NCBI RefSeq assembly: GCF_900129035.1
Contig: NZ_FQTW01000002.1
Coordinates: forward strand, 1-64,000
Origin: Psychroflexus salarius
Lineage (GTDB): Bacteria; Bacteroidota; Bacteroidia; Flavobacteriales; Flavobacteriaceae
Direction: 5' to 3'
DNA: 64,000 bases
The notes under the pieces are model-generated. The model did not search any database. It saw only the letters and a program-made list of their open reading frames with translations, and was not told the DNA's origin. How positions within the stretch are numbered: the first letter of the stretch is position 1; every line of letters begins with the position of its first letter. Of this stretch, positions 17,750 to 26,037 are shown piece by piece. Made by a program: the position numbers and the translations under genes.

Positions 17750-19336
17750 ATGAAATTTATTGAAGAAATTAGCAGAAGACGAACATTTGGAATTATTTCT
17801 CATCCAGATGCAGGTAAAACAACTTTAACCGAAAAGCTACTATTATTTGGCGGTGCTATTCAGGAAGCTGGCGCTGTAAAATCTAATAAAATCAAAAAAG
17901 GCGCTACAAGTGACTTCATGGAAATTGAACGCCAAAGAGGGATTTCTGTGGCGACTTCTGTTTTAGGATTTGACTACAAAAACAATAAAATCAATATATT
18001 AGATACACCAGGTCACAAAGATTTTGCTGAAGATACCTACCGAACTTTAACAGCTGTAGATAGCGTTATTGTTGTCATAGATGTTGCAAAAGGGGTTGAA
18101 GAACAAACTGAAAAATTAGTTGAAGTTTGCCGCATGCGTAATATTCCGATGCTTGTATTTATCAATAAACTTGACCGTGAAGGTAAAGATGCCTTTGAAC
18201 TACTCGATGAAATTGAACAAAAACTCAATCTAAAAGTGACACCTTTAAGTTACCCGATTGGAATGGGTTACGATTTTAAAGGTATTTACAATATCTACGA
18301 ACAAAATGTGAACTTATTTACAGGCGACCCCAAAAAGGATATTGAAGACACCATTGAAGTTAAAGACCTCAACACCGACCAAATCGACCAACTGATTGGT
18401 AGTGATTCTGCCAATCAATTACGCGAAGAACTCGAATTAGCTCAAGGCGTGTATCCTGAATTTAATCAAGATGATTATGTAAAAGGTAAACTACAACCCG
18501 TATTTTTTGGTTCTGCTTTGCATAATTTCGGGGTTCGTGAATTACTCGATTGTTTTGTTGACATTGCACCACCGCCAAGACCAAAATCAAGTGAAGAGCG
18601 TGAAATAAAACCCACTGAAGATAAATTTACTGGCTTTGTGTTTAAAATTCATGCTAATATGGATCCCAAACACCGTGACAGACTTGCTTTTGTTAAAATA
18701 GTTTCTGGAAAGTTTGAACGCAATAAACCTTATCTTCATGTTAGACTAGGCAAAAACTTAAAGTTTTCAAGTCCAAACGCCTTTTTTGCCGAGAAAAAAG
18801 CCATTGTCGACGAAATGTTCCCTGGCGATATTGTCGGTTTACATGACACTGGAAACTTCAAAATTGGCGATACCTTAACTGAAGGTGAACAAATACATTA
18901 CAAAGGCATCCCAAGTTTTTCGCCTGAGCATTTTCGATACATCAACAATGCAGACCCGATGAAATCTAAACAGCTCAACAAAGGCATCGAGCAACTGATG
19001 GATGAAGGTGTCGCACAGCTATTTACACTAGAAATGAACAATCGAAAAATTATTGGAACTGTTGGTGCCCTACAGTACGAAGTTATTCAATACCGATTAG
19101 AACATGAATATGGTGCCAAATGCTCTTATGAAAACATCAACGTTCATAAGGCTTGCTGGGTTGAAGTTGATGATGAAAAAAGCGAAGAATTTCAAGAATT
19201 TAAACGAGTAAAATCTAAATATTTAGCTCACGATAAGCAAGGCCAATTGGTTTTTTTAGCAGATTCGGCTTTTTCTTTACAAATGACTGAACAGAAATAC
19301 CCAAGTATTAAATTTCATATCACATCTGAATTTTAA
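17750..19336 (+). CDS. prfC: Peptide chain release factor 3
   Basis: The 528-residue translational GTPase removes RF1/RF2 from the ribosome after peptide release. GTP-binding motifs are in order: P-loop 'HPDAGKTT' (about 19-26), G2 threonine in 'RQRGISVATSV', G3 'DTPGH' (about 84-88) and G4 'NKLD'. Domain II and the C-terminal EF-G-like part ('RVKSKYLAHDKQGQLVFLA') are complete, and the length equals that of the E. coli protein. It starts with ATG at 17750, divergent from the giant T9SS gene with a 109-base gap. Confidence 0.95.
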   Translation: MKFIEEISRRRTFGIISHPDAGKTTLTEKLLLFGGAIQEAGAVKSNKIKKGATSDFMEIERQRGISVATSVLGFDYKNNKINILDTPGHKDFAEDTYRTLTAVDSVIVVIDVAKGVEEQTEKLVEVCRMRNIPMLVFINKLDREGKDAFELLDEIEQKLNLKVTPLSYPIGMGYDFKGIYNIYEQNVNLFTGDPKKDIEDTIEVKDLNTDQIDQLIGSDSANQLREELELAQGVYPEFNQDDYVKGKLQPVFFGSALHNFGVRELLDCFVDIAPPPRPKSSEEREIKPTEDKFTGFVFKIHANMDPKHRDRLAFVKIVSGKFERNKPYLHVRLGKNLKFSSPNAFFAEKKAIVDEMFPGDIVGLHDTGNFKIGDTLTEGEQIHYKGIPSFSPEHFRYINNADPMKSKQLNKGIEQLMDEGVAQLFTLEMNNRKIIGTVGALQYEVIQYRLEHEYGAKCSYENINVHKACWVEVDDEKSEEFQEFKRVKSKYLAHDKQGQLVFLADSAFSLQMTEQKYPSIKFHITSEF

Positions 19337-19509
19337 GAGCTTATTGTTCTGGAGCCGAGAACCTGCTTTCCGTTTCAATTCCGCAGTATTCAGCAACTAA
19401 AACATCTACGCCACAAGAGCTTCATTAAGTCGCTTTGTGGCTTGTGTTTTTCTAGCTTCAAACTTTACGGGATTTACACTTCAATCAGGGCTAAAAACCT
19501 AATCGAACT
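19337..19509. other. GC-richer non-coding stretch after prfC
   Basis: This spacer has no open frame with gene-like character and is visibly richer in G and C than the neighbouring intergenic DNA. It contains the phrase CCACAAGAGCTTCATTAAG and a partly complementary GCTTTGTGGCTTGTG. It looks like a decayed repeat or mobile-element remnant rather than a promoter region, but I cannot name a family. Confidence 0.3.
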
Positions 19510-19580
19510 TATACCAAATATTCTGTAAAATGAGGTAAAAGAAATTGAATTATAATTGTCTTATTATCATTAAACATTTA
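19510..19580 (-). repeat. Dispersed short repeat, copy 1 (inverted orientation)
   Basis: It begins with ATACCAAAT at 19511-19519. A core of about 33 bases, 19530-19562 (including AAATTGAATTATAATTGTC), reappears as the reverse complement at about 23103-23141 with about one substitution and one indel. It sits in the gap between two convergent genes. See the copies at 23087, 24269 and 28025. Confidence 0.6.
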
Positions 19581-19596
19581 GAATTTCTTCTAAACA

Positions 19597-20577
19597 CTAA
19601 TCAAGGTATCCCATTTTTCTCATCCAATCGTCATTATACATTTTACCAACATAACGGCTGCCATGGTCATGAAATAAAACCACCACCACATCATCTTTTT
19701 TGAAATGTTCCTTCAATTGCAAAAGACCTTTTACTGCTGCACCGGCAGAATTTCCTAAAAACATGCCTTCTTCTTTGGCTAACTTCTGCGTGTAAACGGC
19801 TGCATCTTTATCGGTCACTTTAGTAAAACCATCAATAACTTCAAAACGAACATTTTTTGGCAAAATGTCTTCACCAATGCCTTCAGTTACATAAGAATAA
19901 ATTTCATTTTCATCAAAAATTCCTGTTTCATGATATTTTTTAAAGACCGAACCGTAAGTATCAATTCCCCAAACCTTCACATTCGGGTTTTGCAATTTTA
20001 AATAACTACCAACACCAGAAATGGTACCACCTGTACCAACGCCAACCACAAAATGGGTGACTTTACCATCGGTTTGTTCCCAAATTTCTGGGCCAGTGGT
20101 TTGGTAATGCGCTTTACAGTTAGACGGGTTGTCATATTGGTTAACATACCACGAATTTGGGGTTTCTTCGGCTAGGCGCGCAGAAGTTGAATAATAAGAG
20201 CGTGGATCGTCAGGCGCTACGTCGGTTGGGCAAACATGAACTTCACAACCAACCGCTCGTAAAATATCCATTTTCTCTTTACTTTGCTTATCACTTAAAA
20301 CACAAATAACTTTATAACCCTTTACAATAGCAACCAAAGCTAAACCCATGCCGGTATTACCAGAAGTACCTTCAATAATAGTTCCGCCAGGTTTTAAGCG
20401 ACCATCGGCCTCTGCATCTTCAATCATTTGCAAAGCCATACGGTCTTTTACTGAATTTCCTGGATTAAAGGTTTCGTATTTAGCTAGCACCAAAGCATCA
20501 ATTTCATCTACAATAGAATTCATTTTAACCAATGGTGTGTTACCAATTGTTTCAATAATATTATTTGCGTAATTCAT
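19597..20577 (-). CDS. PLP-dependent cystathionine beta-synthase/cysteine synthase-like enzyme
   Basis: The 326-residue fold-type II PLP enzyme carries the lysine that binds PLP in 'NPGNSVKDRMA', the substrate loop 'GTSGNTGMGLA' and the phosphate cup 'GVGTGGTISGVG'. The end 'DDWMRKMGYL' and the 'GTSGNTGMG' form resemble the catalytic core of cystathionine beta-synthase more than O-acetylserine sulfhydrylase. There is no C-terminal CBS-domain pair, so it would be the unregulated short form. It makes either cystathionine from serine and homocysteine or cysteine from O-acetylserine; sequence alone does not decide. The ATG at 20577 was chosen over the TTG at 20583. Confidence 0.85.
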   Translation of the reverse strand: MNYANNIIETIGNTPLVKMNSIVDEIDALVLAKYETFNPGNSVKDRMALQMIEDAEADGRLKPGGTIIEGTSGNTGMGLALVAIVKGYKVICVLSDKQSKEKMDILRAVGCEVHVCPTDVAPDDPRSYYSTSARLAEETPNSWYVNQYDNPSNCKAHYQTTGPEIWEQTDGKVTHFVVGVGTGGTISGVGSYLKLQNPNVKVWGIDTYGSVFKKYHETGIFDENEIYSYVTEGIGEDILPKNVRFEVIDGFTKVTDKDAAVYTQKLAKEEGMFLGNSAGAAVKGLLQLKEHFKKDDVVVVLFHDHGSRYVGKMYNDDWMRKMGYLD

Positions 20578-20643
20578 AGTCAATTTTTACAACTGCAAAC
20601 TTAAAAATATTCGTTTAGTAAAATGCTATTATTTTGAAAATGC

Positions 20644-21885
20644 TCAATCAAACTTCAAGGCTTTAACCGGCGAAATTTTAGCAACAATATAAGTTGGTAC
20701 AATCAACATCAACAAACATAAAATTAAAGTTCCCAAATTAACACCTATAATATAAGTAGGATTCAATTTTACAGGCACATTAGTTACATAATAAGAGCTA
20801 GCATCTAGCGGCATTAATTGAAAATGTTGCTGTAACAATAGTAAACCTATACCAATAACATTTCCAATCACCAAGCCTTTTAGCATAATAAATACGGCAT
20901 TGTATAAAAACACTTTTCTAATCACCCAATTACTTGCACCAATAGCTTTAAAAACGCCTATCATTTGGCGACGTTCTAAAATAAGCACAAGTAAGGCTGT
21001 AATCATGTTAATACCGGCAACTAATATCATGATAATGAGTATAATTAAGGTATTGATGTCGAATAGTTTTAACCATTCAAATATAGAAGGATACATCGTT
21101 TTAATTGATTTGGCATTTAAGAACGAGCCGATAGACTCATAAATTTTGACAGCCACGTTGTCTATGTTCGAAAAGTCATCTATAAAGACTTCAAACTGAC
21201 CAATTTGGTAATCTTCCCAATTATTAAGCCGTTGAATTTGCCTTAAATCACCAATGACATAAGTCTTATCGAAGTCTTGAAAACCTGAATTATATAGACC
21301 TACAATTTCAAAGCCGACAGGTCTTGGTAATTGTTTGGCGCTATCTTGACGCATAAAATACATCACTAATCGGTCTGAAACCTTCAACTGTAAACGCTTG
21401 GCCAGATATTCAGAAATGATAATCTCATCACTTGCTCTAGTGGAGTTCAACTCAGGAAATTTTCCTTCACTTATAAATTCCTCAAAAGCTGTTAAATTAA
21501 AGAGTGAATCAACACCTTTAAGCACAACGCCTTCAAAATCAGTTTCGGTTCTTATAATTCCCCATTTTGTAGCGGTAGCTTGAATATGGCTAACTTCTGG
21601 CACTTCGCTAAATTGAGGATAAAAGCTTTGTCGACGGTCTATTGGCGTTAGGTTTTCTTTAGAGACATTGCTTGTAAAACTCGTGATCACGACATGCCCA
21701 TTAAAGGCTGCAATTTTTTCGCGAATTTTAGTTTGTAATCCTAAACTTGTACCAAAAGCAATTAGCATCACAATAATGCCGAGTGCGATTGCCGTGATAG
21801 CGATTTTAATAATTGGTCCTGAAACACTACTTTTATAGTCGCTTTTAATCTGGAGGCGTTTCGAAACAAAATAAGGAAAATTCAA
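20644..21885 (-). CDS. LolC/E-type ABC transporter permease (FtsX/MacB family)
   Basis: The 413-residue protein has one N-terminal membrane helix (about 28-50, after 'YFVSKRLQIKSDYKSSVSG'), a large periplasmic domain (about 55-270) and three C-terminal helices (about 275-300, 325-350 and 375-400). This is the topology of LolC/LolE and MacB-like permeases, which extract lipoproteins or drive other envelope work. It has no ATPase domain and no ATPase gene is adjacent. The start is TTG at 21885: the conserved N terminus begins there, and the only in-frame codons upstream reach a stop within five codons. That start overlaps by one base the ATG of the divergent DUF1343 gene. Confidence 0.8.
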   Translation of the reverse strand: MNFPYFVSKRLQIKSDYKSSVSGPIIKIAITAIALGIIVMLIAFGTSLGLQTKIREKIAAFNGHVVITSFTSNVSKENLTPIDRRQSFYPQFSEVPEVSHIQATATKWGIIRTETDFEGVVLKGVDSLFNLTAFEEFISEGKFPELNSTRASDEIIISEYLAKRLQLKVSDRLVMYFMRQDSAKQLPRPVGFEIVGLYNSGFQDFDKTYVIGDLRQIQRLNNWEDYQIGQFEVFIDDFSNIDNVAVKIYESIGSFLNAKSIKTMYPSIFEWLKLFDINTLIILIIMILVAGINMITALLVLILERRQMIGVFKAIGASNWVIRKVFLYNAVFIMLKGLVIGNVIGIGLLLLQQHFQLMPLDASSYYVTNVPVKLNPTYIIGVNLGTLILCLLMLIVPTYIVAKISPVKALKFD

Positions 21886-23087
21886 TGCAATACCGTTTTA
21901 TACAACTGCTCAAAAATACCATTTTATTTTTGGTCTTAACCATAACTTCTTGCCAAGCTCAAACTTCAACAAAACAATCTACCAAAACACCAATTTTAGG
22001 CGCCGAACAAATTGAAAATTATTTACCGCTTATTTCTGGTAAAAACTTGGCGATTGTTGGTAACCAAACCTCTGTTATTCCTCATAAAAACGGCTACACA
22101 CACCTCGTTGACACTTTACTTAGTTACAACCAAAATATCCTAAAGGTATTTGCGCCTGAGCATGGTTTTAGAGGTCAGGCTGATGCGGGTGAAAAAGTTA
22201 AGAACAGTCGAGATGCTCAAACGGGTTTGCCTATTATTTCGCTGTATGGCAATCATAAAAAACCAACGCCAGAAGACCTTGCTGACGTAGACATGGTCAT
22301 TTTTGATATTCAAGATGTTGGCGCAAGATTTTATACTTATATTTCTACCTTGCATTATGTCATGGAAGCTTGTGCGGAGCAAGACATCCCATTACTTATC
22401 CTTGATCGTCCCAACCCCAATGGCCATTATATTGACGGCCCAATTTTAGAAGACCAATTTAAAAGTTTTGTAGGTATGCATCCTGTGCCTGTGGTTCACG
22501 GTTTAAGCATTGGCGAATACGCACAGATGATTAATGGTGAAGCTTGGCTAAACAATGGTGTTAAAACTAAATTGCAGATTATTAAATTGAAGCATTACAA
22601 CAAAGCAGAAGCTTACAAGCTACCTATTAAACCTTCACCCAATTTACCAAACGCAAAAGCCATTAATTTATACCCGAGTTTATGTTTTTTTGAAGGTACC
22701 ACCGTTAATGCTGGTCGTGGCACCAATTTTCAATTTCAAATCTATGGTTCGCCATTTTTAAATCAACAAGTGTATTCTTTTAGTTACACACCGCAACCCA
22801 ATGAAGGCGCAAAACATCCTAAGCATAAAGCAAAACTCTGTTACGGTGAAGATTTAAGAACAAGCGCAGCATTAACTGAACTCAATTTAAACTGGCTTAT
22901 TAAAACATACAAGAACACTAAAAATCAAGATGATTTTTTTAATTCCTTTTTTAATAAGCTGGCAGGAAACTCAAGCTTACAAAAACAGATTAAAGCAGGT
23001 AAAAGTGCCGGTGAAATTAAAAAATCTTGGCAAACAGATTTAAAAACCTACCAACAAATGATTATGCCTTACTTGTTGTATGAATAA
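21885..23087 (+). CDS. DUF1343 lipoprotein, NamZ-like exo-N-acetylmuramidase
   Basis: The 400-residue protein has a lipobox 'TITSC' (Cys23) and the whole DUF1343 region: 'LAIVGNQTSVI', 'VFAPEHGFRGQADAGE', 'VDMVIFDIQDVGARFYTYIS', 'LLILDRPNPNG' and 'PSLCFFEGTTVNAGRGT'. The family includes NamZ (glycosidase family GH171), which removes terminal N-acetylmuramic acid from peptidoglycan fragments. The conserved Glu in 'APEHGFRG' and 'SLCFFEGT' are candidate catalytic or binding residues. It is probably periplasmic and membrane-anchored, working in cell-wall recycling. A dispersed repeat begins right at its stop codon. Confidence 0.85.
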   Translation: MQYRFIQLLKNTILFLVLTITSCQAQTSTKQSTKTPILGAEQIENYLPLISGKNLAIVGNQTSVIPHKNGYTHLVDTLLSYNQNILKVFAPEHGFRGQADAGEKVKNSRDAQTGLPIISLYGNHKKPTPEDLADVDMVIFDIQDVGARFYTYISTLHYVMEACAEQDIPLLILDRPNPNGHYIDGPILEDQFKSFVGMHPVPVVHGLSIGEYAQMINGEAWLNNGVKTKLQIIKLKHYNKAEAYKLPIKPSPNLPNAKAINLYPSLCFFEGTTVNAGRGTNFQFQIYGSPFLNQQVYSFSYTPQPNEGAKHPKHKAKLCYGEDLRTSAALTELNLNWLIKTYKNTKNQDDFFNSFFNKLAGNSSLQKQIKAGKSAGEIKKSWQTDLKTYQQMIMPYLLYE

Positions 23088-23159
23088 TACCAAATCTTCT
23101 AAAAAGTAAGACAATTATAATTCAATTTCTTTTTATCTCATCTTATAGGTATTTAGTAT
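23087..23159. repeat. Dispersed short repeat, copy 2 (MITE-like)
   Basis: A 73-base element ends in ATACCAAAT (23087-23095) and ATTTAGTAT (23151-23159), an inverted terminal repeat matching at 8 of 9 positions. Its interior matches, in the opposite orientation, the copy at 19510-19580. It begins at the stop codon of the DUF1343 gene. Confidence 0.6.
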
Positions 23160-23274
23160 AACACTATACGGAATCATTTAAGAAATAATTTAAGTATTTA
23201 TTATTTTTTATCCTTTAAGTATATGTATTTTATTTTTTTTACATATCTTTAGCATAAATTTAATAACTAATCTT

Positions 23275-23523
23275 ATGAAAAAAACAATTCAACAATTCAA
23301 CAATTCAACAATTCAACAGATTGATTACTTTAAATTTAGTTGGATTTGGCTCTGTTTAATCATGCTGCCCATCAATATTTTAGCACAAGAGGCCCAATCC
23401 TTTTATGTGGTAGAAAAGCAAAATGAGACGGTTAACCTTAACAACTATGCACCTGGATATTATATTGTTACGCTAGTTTGTGACGGGCAAATCATCAATT
23501 CTAAACACCTCATAAAAAACTAA
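23275..23523 (+). CDS. Small protein with T9SS-type-A-like tail
   Basis: This encodes 82 residues: a Gln/Asn-rich start, a hydrophobic signal-like helix (about 21-36, ending 'INILAQ') and a short tail 'LNNYAPGYYIVTLVCDGQ' ending in 'SKHLIKN'. The tail is what the last strands of a T9SS type A sorting domain look like ('GxYxVxLxxxGxxxxKxLxKx'). It may therefore be a remnant of a larger cargo gene with its middle deleted, or a real mini-cargo. The codons directly after ATG are made of an 8-base microsatellite, so the frame can switch. It lies four bases before a real type A cargo gene and may be co-transcribed with it. Confidence 0.5.
   Translation: MKKTIQQFNNSTIQQIDYFKFSWIWLCLIMLPINILAQEAQSFYVVEKQNETVNLNNYAPGYYIVTLVCDGQIINSKHLIKN
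23285..23318. repeat. 8-bp microsatellite at a start codon
   Basis: The unit CAATTCAA occurs four times without interruption (23285-23316), plus CA, beginning four codons into the 23275 gene. As 8 is not a multiple of 3, adding or losing one unit changes the reading frame. Confidence 0.9.
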
Positions 23524-23527
23524 TCAT

Positions 23528-24262
23528 ATGAAAACCTTAATATACATCAGCCTTATTTTAATCAGCGGCATAAGTGTTGCTCAAAATGAAATTTTAACAG
23601 AACACGAATGGGAATTAGAATATATAGAGTTAAATGGCGAAACCTTTTATCAACCAAATAATGAAGAGTCTAATACCAGTATTACTTTAGAAATTGGCGA
23701 ATCAGCTATTATTCCAGGTCAGCCAGATCAGATTCTTCAAGTCCACAATTTAATATGTGGTGAACTTAGTTGTGTTTCTGTTGATTTCACAAGCGACAAT
23801 ATGTTTACTAGTTTAGGTTGTGGATTTACACTTGAAGGCTGTAGCGTTGAGGAAAATAATGTATTTCAGTCTAATTATATGATGGTTTATGAAAATTTAA
23901 TGGGCGGTAGCGAATTAAACCCTTTCAACTATACATTCACCACAGAAAATGACATTATATCTTTAACCATTACCAACTCGCTTGGCGATTCTGCTACGTA
24001 TTCAGCTACGACCTTAAGCAATAGAGATTATGAGGGCAATACGTTTTCTATCTTTCCCAATCCAGTAACCAGTAAGTTGCGTATTAGAAGTCAACAAACC
24101 ATTCAACATATTGAGATTTTTGACCTCAACGGAAAACAAATTATAAATGTCGATTACCAAGAAAATCAAGCCATTAATGTAAGTAATTTAAATAGTGGTC
24201 TGTATTTAGTAAAAATAAAAACTAAAAATGGCTTTGTTACTAAGAAGTTGTTGAAGAAGTAA
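23528..24262 (+). CDS. T9SS type A cargo protein
   Basis: The 244-residue protein has a signal peptide (ending 'SGISVAQ'). A central domain has four cysteines in 'LICGELSCVSVDF' and 'LGCGFTLEGCSVEE', which suggests two disulfides. A C-terminal type A sorting domain starts at 'FSIFPNPVTSKLRI' (about 175), followed by 'IEIFDLNGKQI' and 'NLNSGLYLVKIKTKNGFVTK'. The T9SS should export it and attach it to the surface or release it. The central domain resembles the beta-barrel-type 'lipocalin-like/META' N-terminal units seen in flavobacterial cargo, but I cannot assign a function. A broken duplicate lies 0.2-1.7 kb downstream. Confidence 0.85.
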   Translation: MKTLIYISLILISGISVAQNEILTEHEWELEYIELNGETFYQPNNEESNTSITLEIGESAIIPGQPDQILQVHNLICGELSCVSVDFTSDNMFTSLGCGFTLEGCSVEENNVFQSNYMMVYENLMGGSELNPFNYTFTTENDIISLTITNSLGDSATYSATTLSNRDYEGNTFSIFPNPVTSKLRIRSQQTIQHIEIFDLNGKQIINVDYQENQAINVSNLNSGLYLVKIKTKNGFVTKKLLKK

Positions 24263-24268
24263 AGTATA

Positions 24269-24430
24269 ATACCATTTAGGCATTAAATTAACTGGAATAA
24301 ATCGCCCTTTTTCACTTTTTATTTCACTTGAAAAATAGACCGTAGCTAAGGCTATGCTCGATTTTTAAAGTTCATAAAAAGCTAAAAATCATCAATTTCT
24401 TTCCCAGCAAATTCAAAACATAAATGGTAT
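24269..24430. repeat. MITE-like hairpin element
   Basis: A 162-base element is bounded by a perfect 10-base inverted repeat: ATACCATTTA (24269-24278) and TAAATGGTAT (24421-24430). The interior folds back on itself: CTTTTTATTTCACTTGAAAA on one side is partly complementary to the TTTTAAAGTTCATAAAAAGC side, around GTAGCTAAGGCTATG. There is no reading frame. It sits exactly between the intact cargo gene and its broken duplicate, and the duplicated segment starts three bases after its right end. Confidence 0.7.
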
Positions 24431-24432
24431 AA

Positions 24433-24560
24433 AACACCTCATAAAAAACTAATCATATGAAAACCTTAATATACATCAGCCTTATTTAAATCACCAGTAT
24501 AAGTGTTGCTCAAAATGAAATTTTAAAAGAACATGAATGATAATTAGAATATGTAGAGTT
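24433..24560 (+). pseudogene. 5' fragment of a duplicated T9SS cargo gene
   Basis: These bases repeat 23508-23635 almost exactly: the end of the 23275 gene, the spacer, the ATG (24457) and the first 30 or so codons of the 23528 cargo gene. Here the eleventh codon is a stop (TAA at 24487) and another stop follows. The similarity ends near 24560, just where the toxin-antitoxin segment begins. The 3' half of the same gene resumes at about 25443. Confidence 0.85.
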
Positions 24561-24598
24561 GACAAAAATGTAAAACTGAAATTATTAGTACTATAGTT

Positions 24599-24606
24599 TA
24601 AATTTG
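24599..24606 (+). promoter_or_regulatory. -7 box of the toxin-antitoxin pair
   Basis: TAAATTTG lies 23 bases before the antitoxin ATG, the right distance for its promoter. A TTGAC at 24559-24563 is too far upstream to be its partner. Confidence 0.45.
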
Positions 24607-24629
24607 TAAATTGCATTAAAATTAGGAAA

Positions 24630-24875
24630 ATGGGCAGCTTAACAATTTCAAATAAAATATTAGATCGGTATTTTGGTTATCTAAAAAACCTTGACAATAC
24701 AACTAAAAAGAATTTAATAATAAAGTTGACAAAATCTTTAGAAATAAAACCTAAAAAAGAAATTGATCTAAAATCTCTATTTGGAGCTTGGGATGATGAA
24801 AGAAATTCAGATGAAATAATTTCTGATATACGAAGTTCAAGAGTTGATAAAACTAACACCATTTCTTTCGAATGA
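24630..24875 (+). CDS. Antitoxin of a VapBC-type pair
   Basis: The 81-residue, strongly helical protein ends in 'LKSLFGAWDDERNSDEIISD', 'IRSSR' and a short tail. The 'LFGAWDDERSxEEIIxxIRxSR' style of C terminus is typical of small antitoxins encoded directly before PIN-domain toxins, where this part wraps around the toxin. The N-terminal 50 residues would form the dimerisation or DNA-binding part. No AbrB-type or ribbon-helix-helix motif is obvious. The stop overlaps the toxin start by four bases (ATGA). The role is inferred from that arrangement. Confidence 0.75.
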   Translation: MGSLTISNKILDRYFGYLKNLDNTTKKNLIIKLTKSLEIKPKKEIDLKSLFGAWDDERNSDEIISDIRSSRVDKTNTISFE

Positions 24876-25270
24876 AATATTTGATTGATACGAATGTTTG
24901 TATTCACTTTTTTAGAGGGAAATTTAGTTTAATTGATAGTTTTGAGACAGTAAAACTTAGTAATTGCGCAGTTTCTGAAATTACATTAGCTGAATTAATC
25001 TTTGGTGCAGAAAATAGCTCAAATCCGAAGAAAAATTATAAACTCATAGACAAATTTACTGAACGAACTAAAATCTTACCTATTTACAATGCTATAGGTA
25101 TTTACGCTAAGGAAAAAGTAAGATTGAGAAAAAAAGGTGAGATGATAAGTGATTTTGATTTGCTTATTGGATCAACCGCTATTTCTAATGATTTAATTAT
25201 GGTTACTGAAAATGTAAAGGAATTTAAGCGAATAAATGGTATTCGTATTGAAAACTGGGTTAACCGATAA
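24872..25270 (+). CDS. vapC: VapC-like PIN-domain toxin
   Basis: The 132-residue PIN ribonuclease has the acidic quartet of the fold: Asp6 in 'YLIDTNVCI', Glu in 'SEITLAELIFG', Asp in 'ISDFDLLIGSTAI' and the last acidic position in 'MVTENVKEFKRI', where Asn replaces the more common Asp of 'TxDxxF'. VapC toxins cleave tRNA or rRNA when free of antitoxin. It is coupled to the antitoxin by a four-base overlap. The pair forms an island between the two halves of a broken T9SS cargo gene, which indicates recent arrival. Confidence 0.88.
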   Translation: MKYLIDTNVCIHFFRGKFSLIDSFETVKLSNCAVSEITLAELIFGAENSSNPKKNYKLIDKFTERTKILPIYNAIGIYAKEKVRLRKKGEMISDFDLLIGSTAISNDLIMVTENVKEFKRINGIRIENWVNR

Positions 25271-25442
25271 AAAACACTTTTGACAACAAAGCATAACAAA
25301 AATGGCGAGATTTAGTGATGAAACGAGAGTTTTGTATATTTATTTAAAATTAAAACATTAACCTGGCCTTGCCAGCAGGCAGATCGGTAAATTTGCCCAT
25401 TTCAAGCCGCCGCTATTGCTATACAAGACCGTTTAACTGTGG

Positions 25443-25920
25443 TCTTGTTGATTTCACAAGTGACACTATGTTTACTATATTAGGTTGTGGACTTATACTT
25501 GCTGACTGTGGAATTGAGGAAAATAATGTATTTCAGTCTAATTATATGATGGTTTATAATAGCGAAGTATTAAACCCTTTCAACTATACATTCACCACAG
25601 AAAATGACATTATATCTTTAACCATTACCAACTCGCTTGGCGATTCTGCTACGTATTCAGCTACGACTCTAGGGAATAGCACGCAAGATCAAATTTCGTT
25701 TATAATTTATCCTAACCCAGCCACAAACTTAGTTTACTTTAAAGACAGCAAAATCAAAATACAAAACTTTAAAATTTTTAATGTTAATGGCCAACAAGTT
25801 TTACAATCTGCTTTTAATCCCGCTACAGGAATTAATGTGAGTCACTTAGCTAAAGGCATTTATTTTATAAAAGTTGATACAAAAGACGGGAGCTTAATGA
25901 AAAAGTTTATCAAAAACTAA
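25443..25920 (+). pseudogene. 3' fragment of the duplicated T9SS cargo gene
   Basis: From about 25443 the reading frame encodes 'VDFTSDTMFTILGCG' and continues through the same central domain and type A sorting domain as residues 82-244 of the 23528 protein. Identity is very high in 'NPFNYTFTTENDIISLTI' and drops in the sorting domain ('ISFIIYPNPATNLVYF'). The frame stays open to TAA at 25918-25920. The upstream codons (25369-25442) do not match the gene and have no signal peptide, so no exported product is expected. About 140 bases of the gene, between the two fragments, are missing. Confidence 0.85.
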
Positions 25921-25944
25921 AGATAAATTAAGCACAAAATCTAA

Positions 25945-25982
25945 AAAAACCTGCACAGTTTTAAAATTGTGCAGGTTTTTTA
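25945..25982. terminator. Bidirectional intrinsic terminator
   Basis: A 13-bp inverted repeat (AAAAACCTGCACA at 25945-25957 and its complement at 25968-25980, 10-base loop) is flanked by A and T runs. It lies between the converging cargo fragment and the OsmC gene. Confidence 0.88.
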
Positions 25983-26037
25983 TTCTTGAATAAAAGGTAG
26001 GACGGCAATTCGAAAATTGAAGCCGTTGCTTAATCAG

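Noticed and set aside
25369-25442. An alternative beginning for the 3' cargo fragment as an intact gene
   Set aside because: It has no signal peptide, no RBS-start pair and no similarity to the intact paralogue; the fragment matches only from about 25443.
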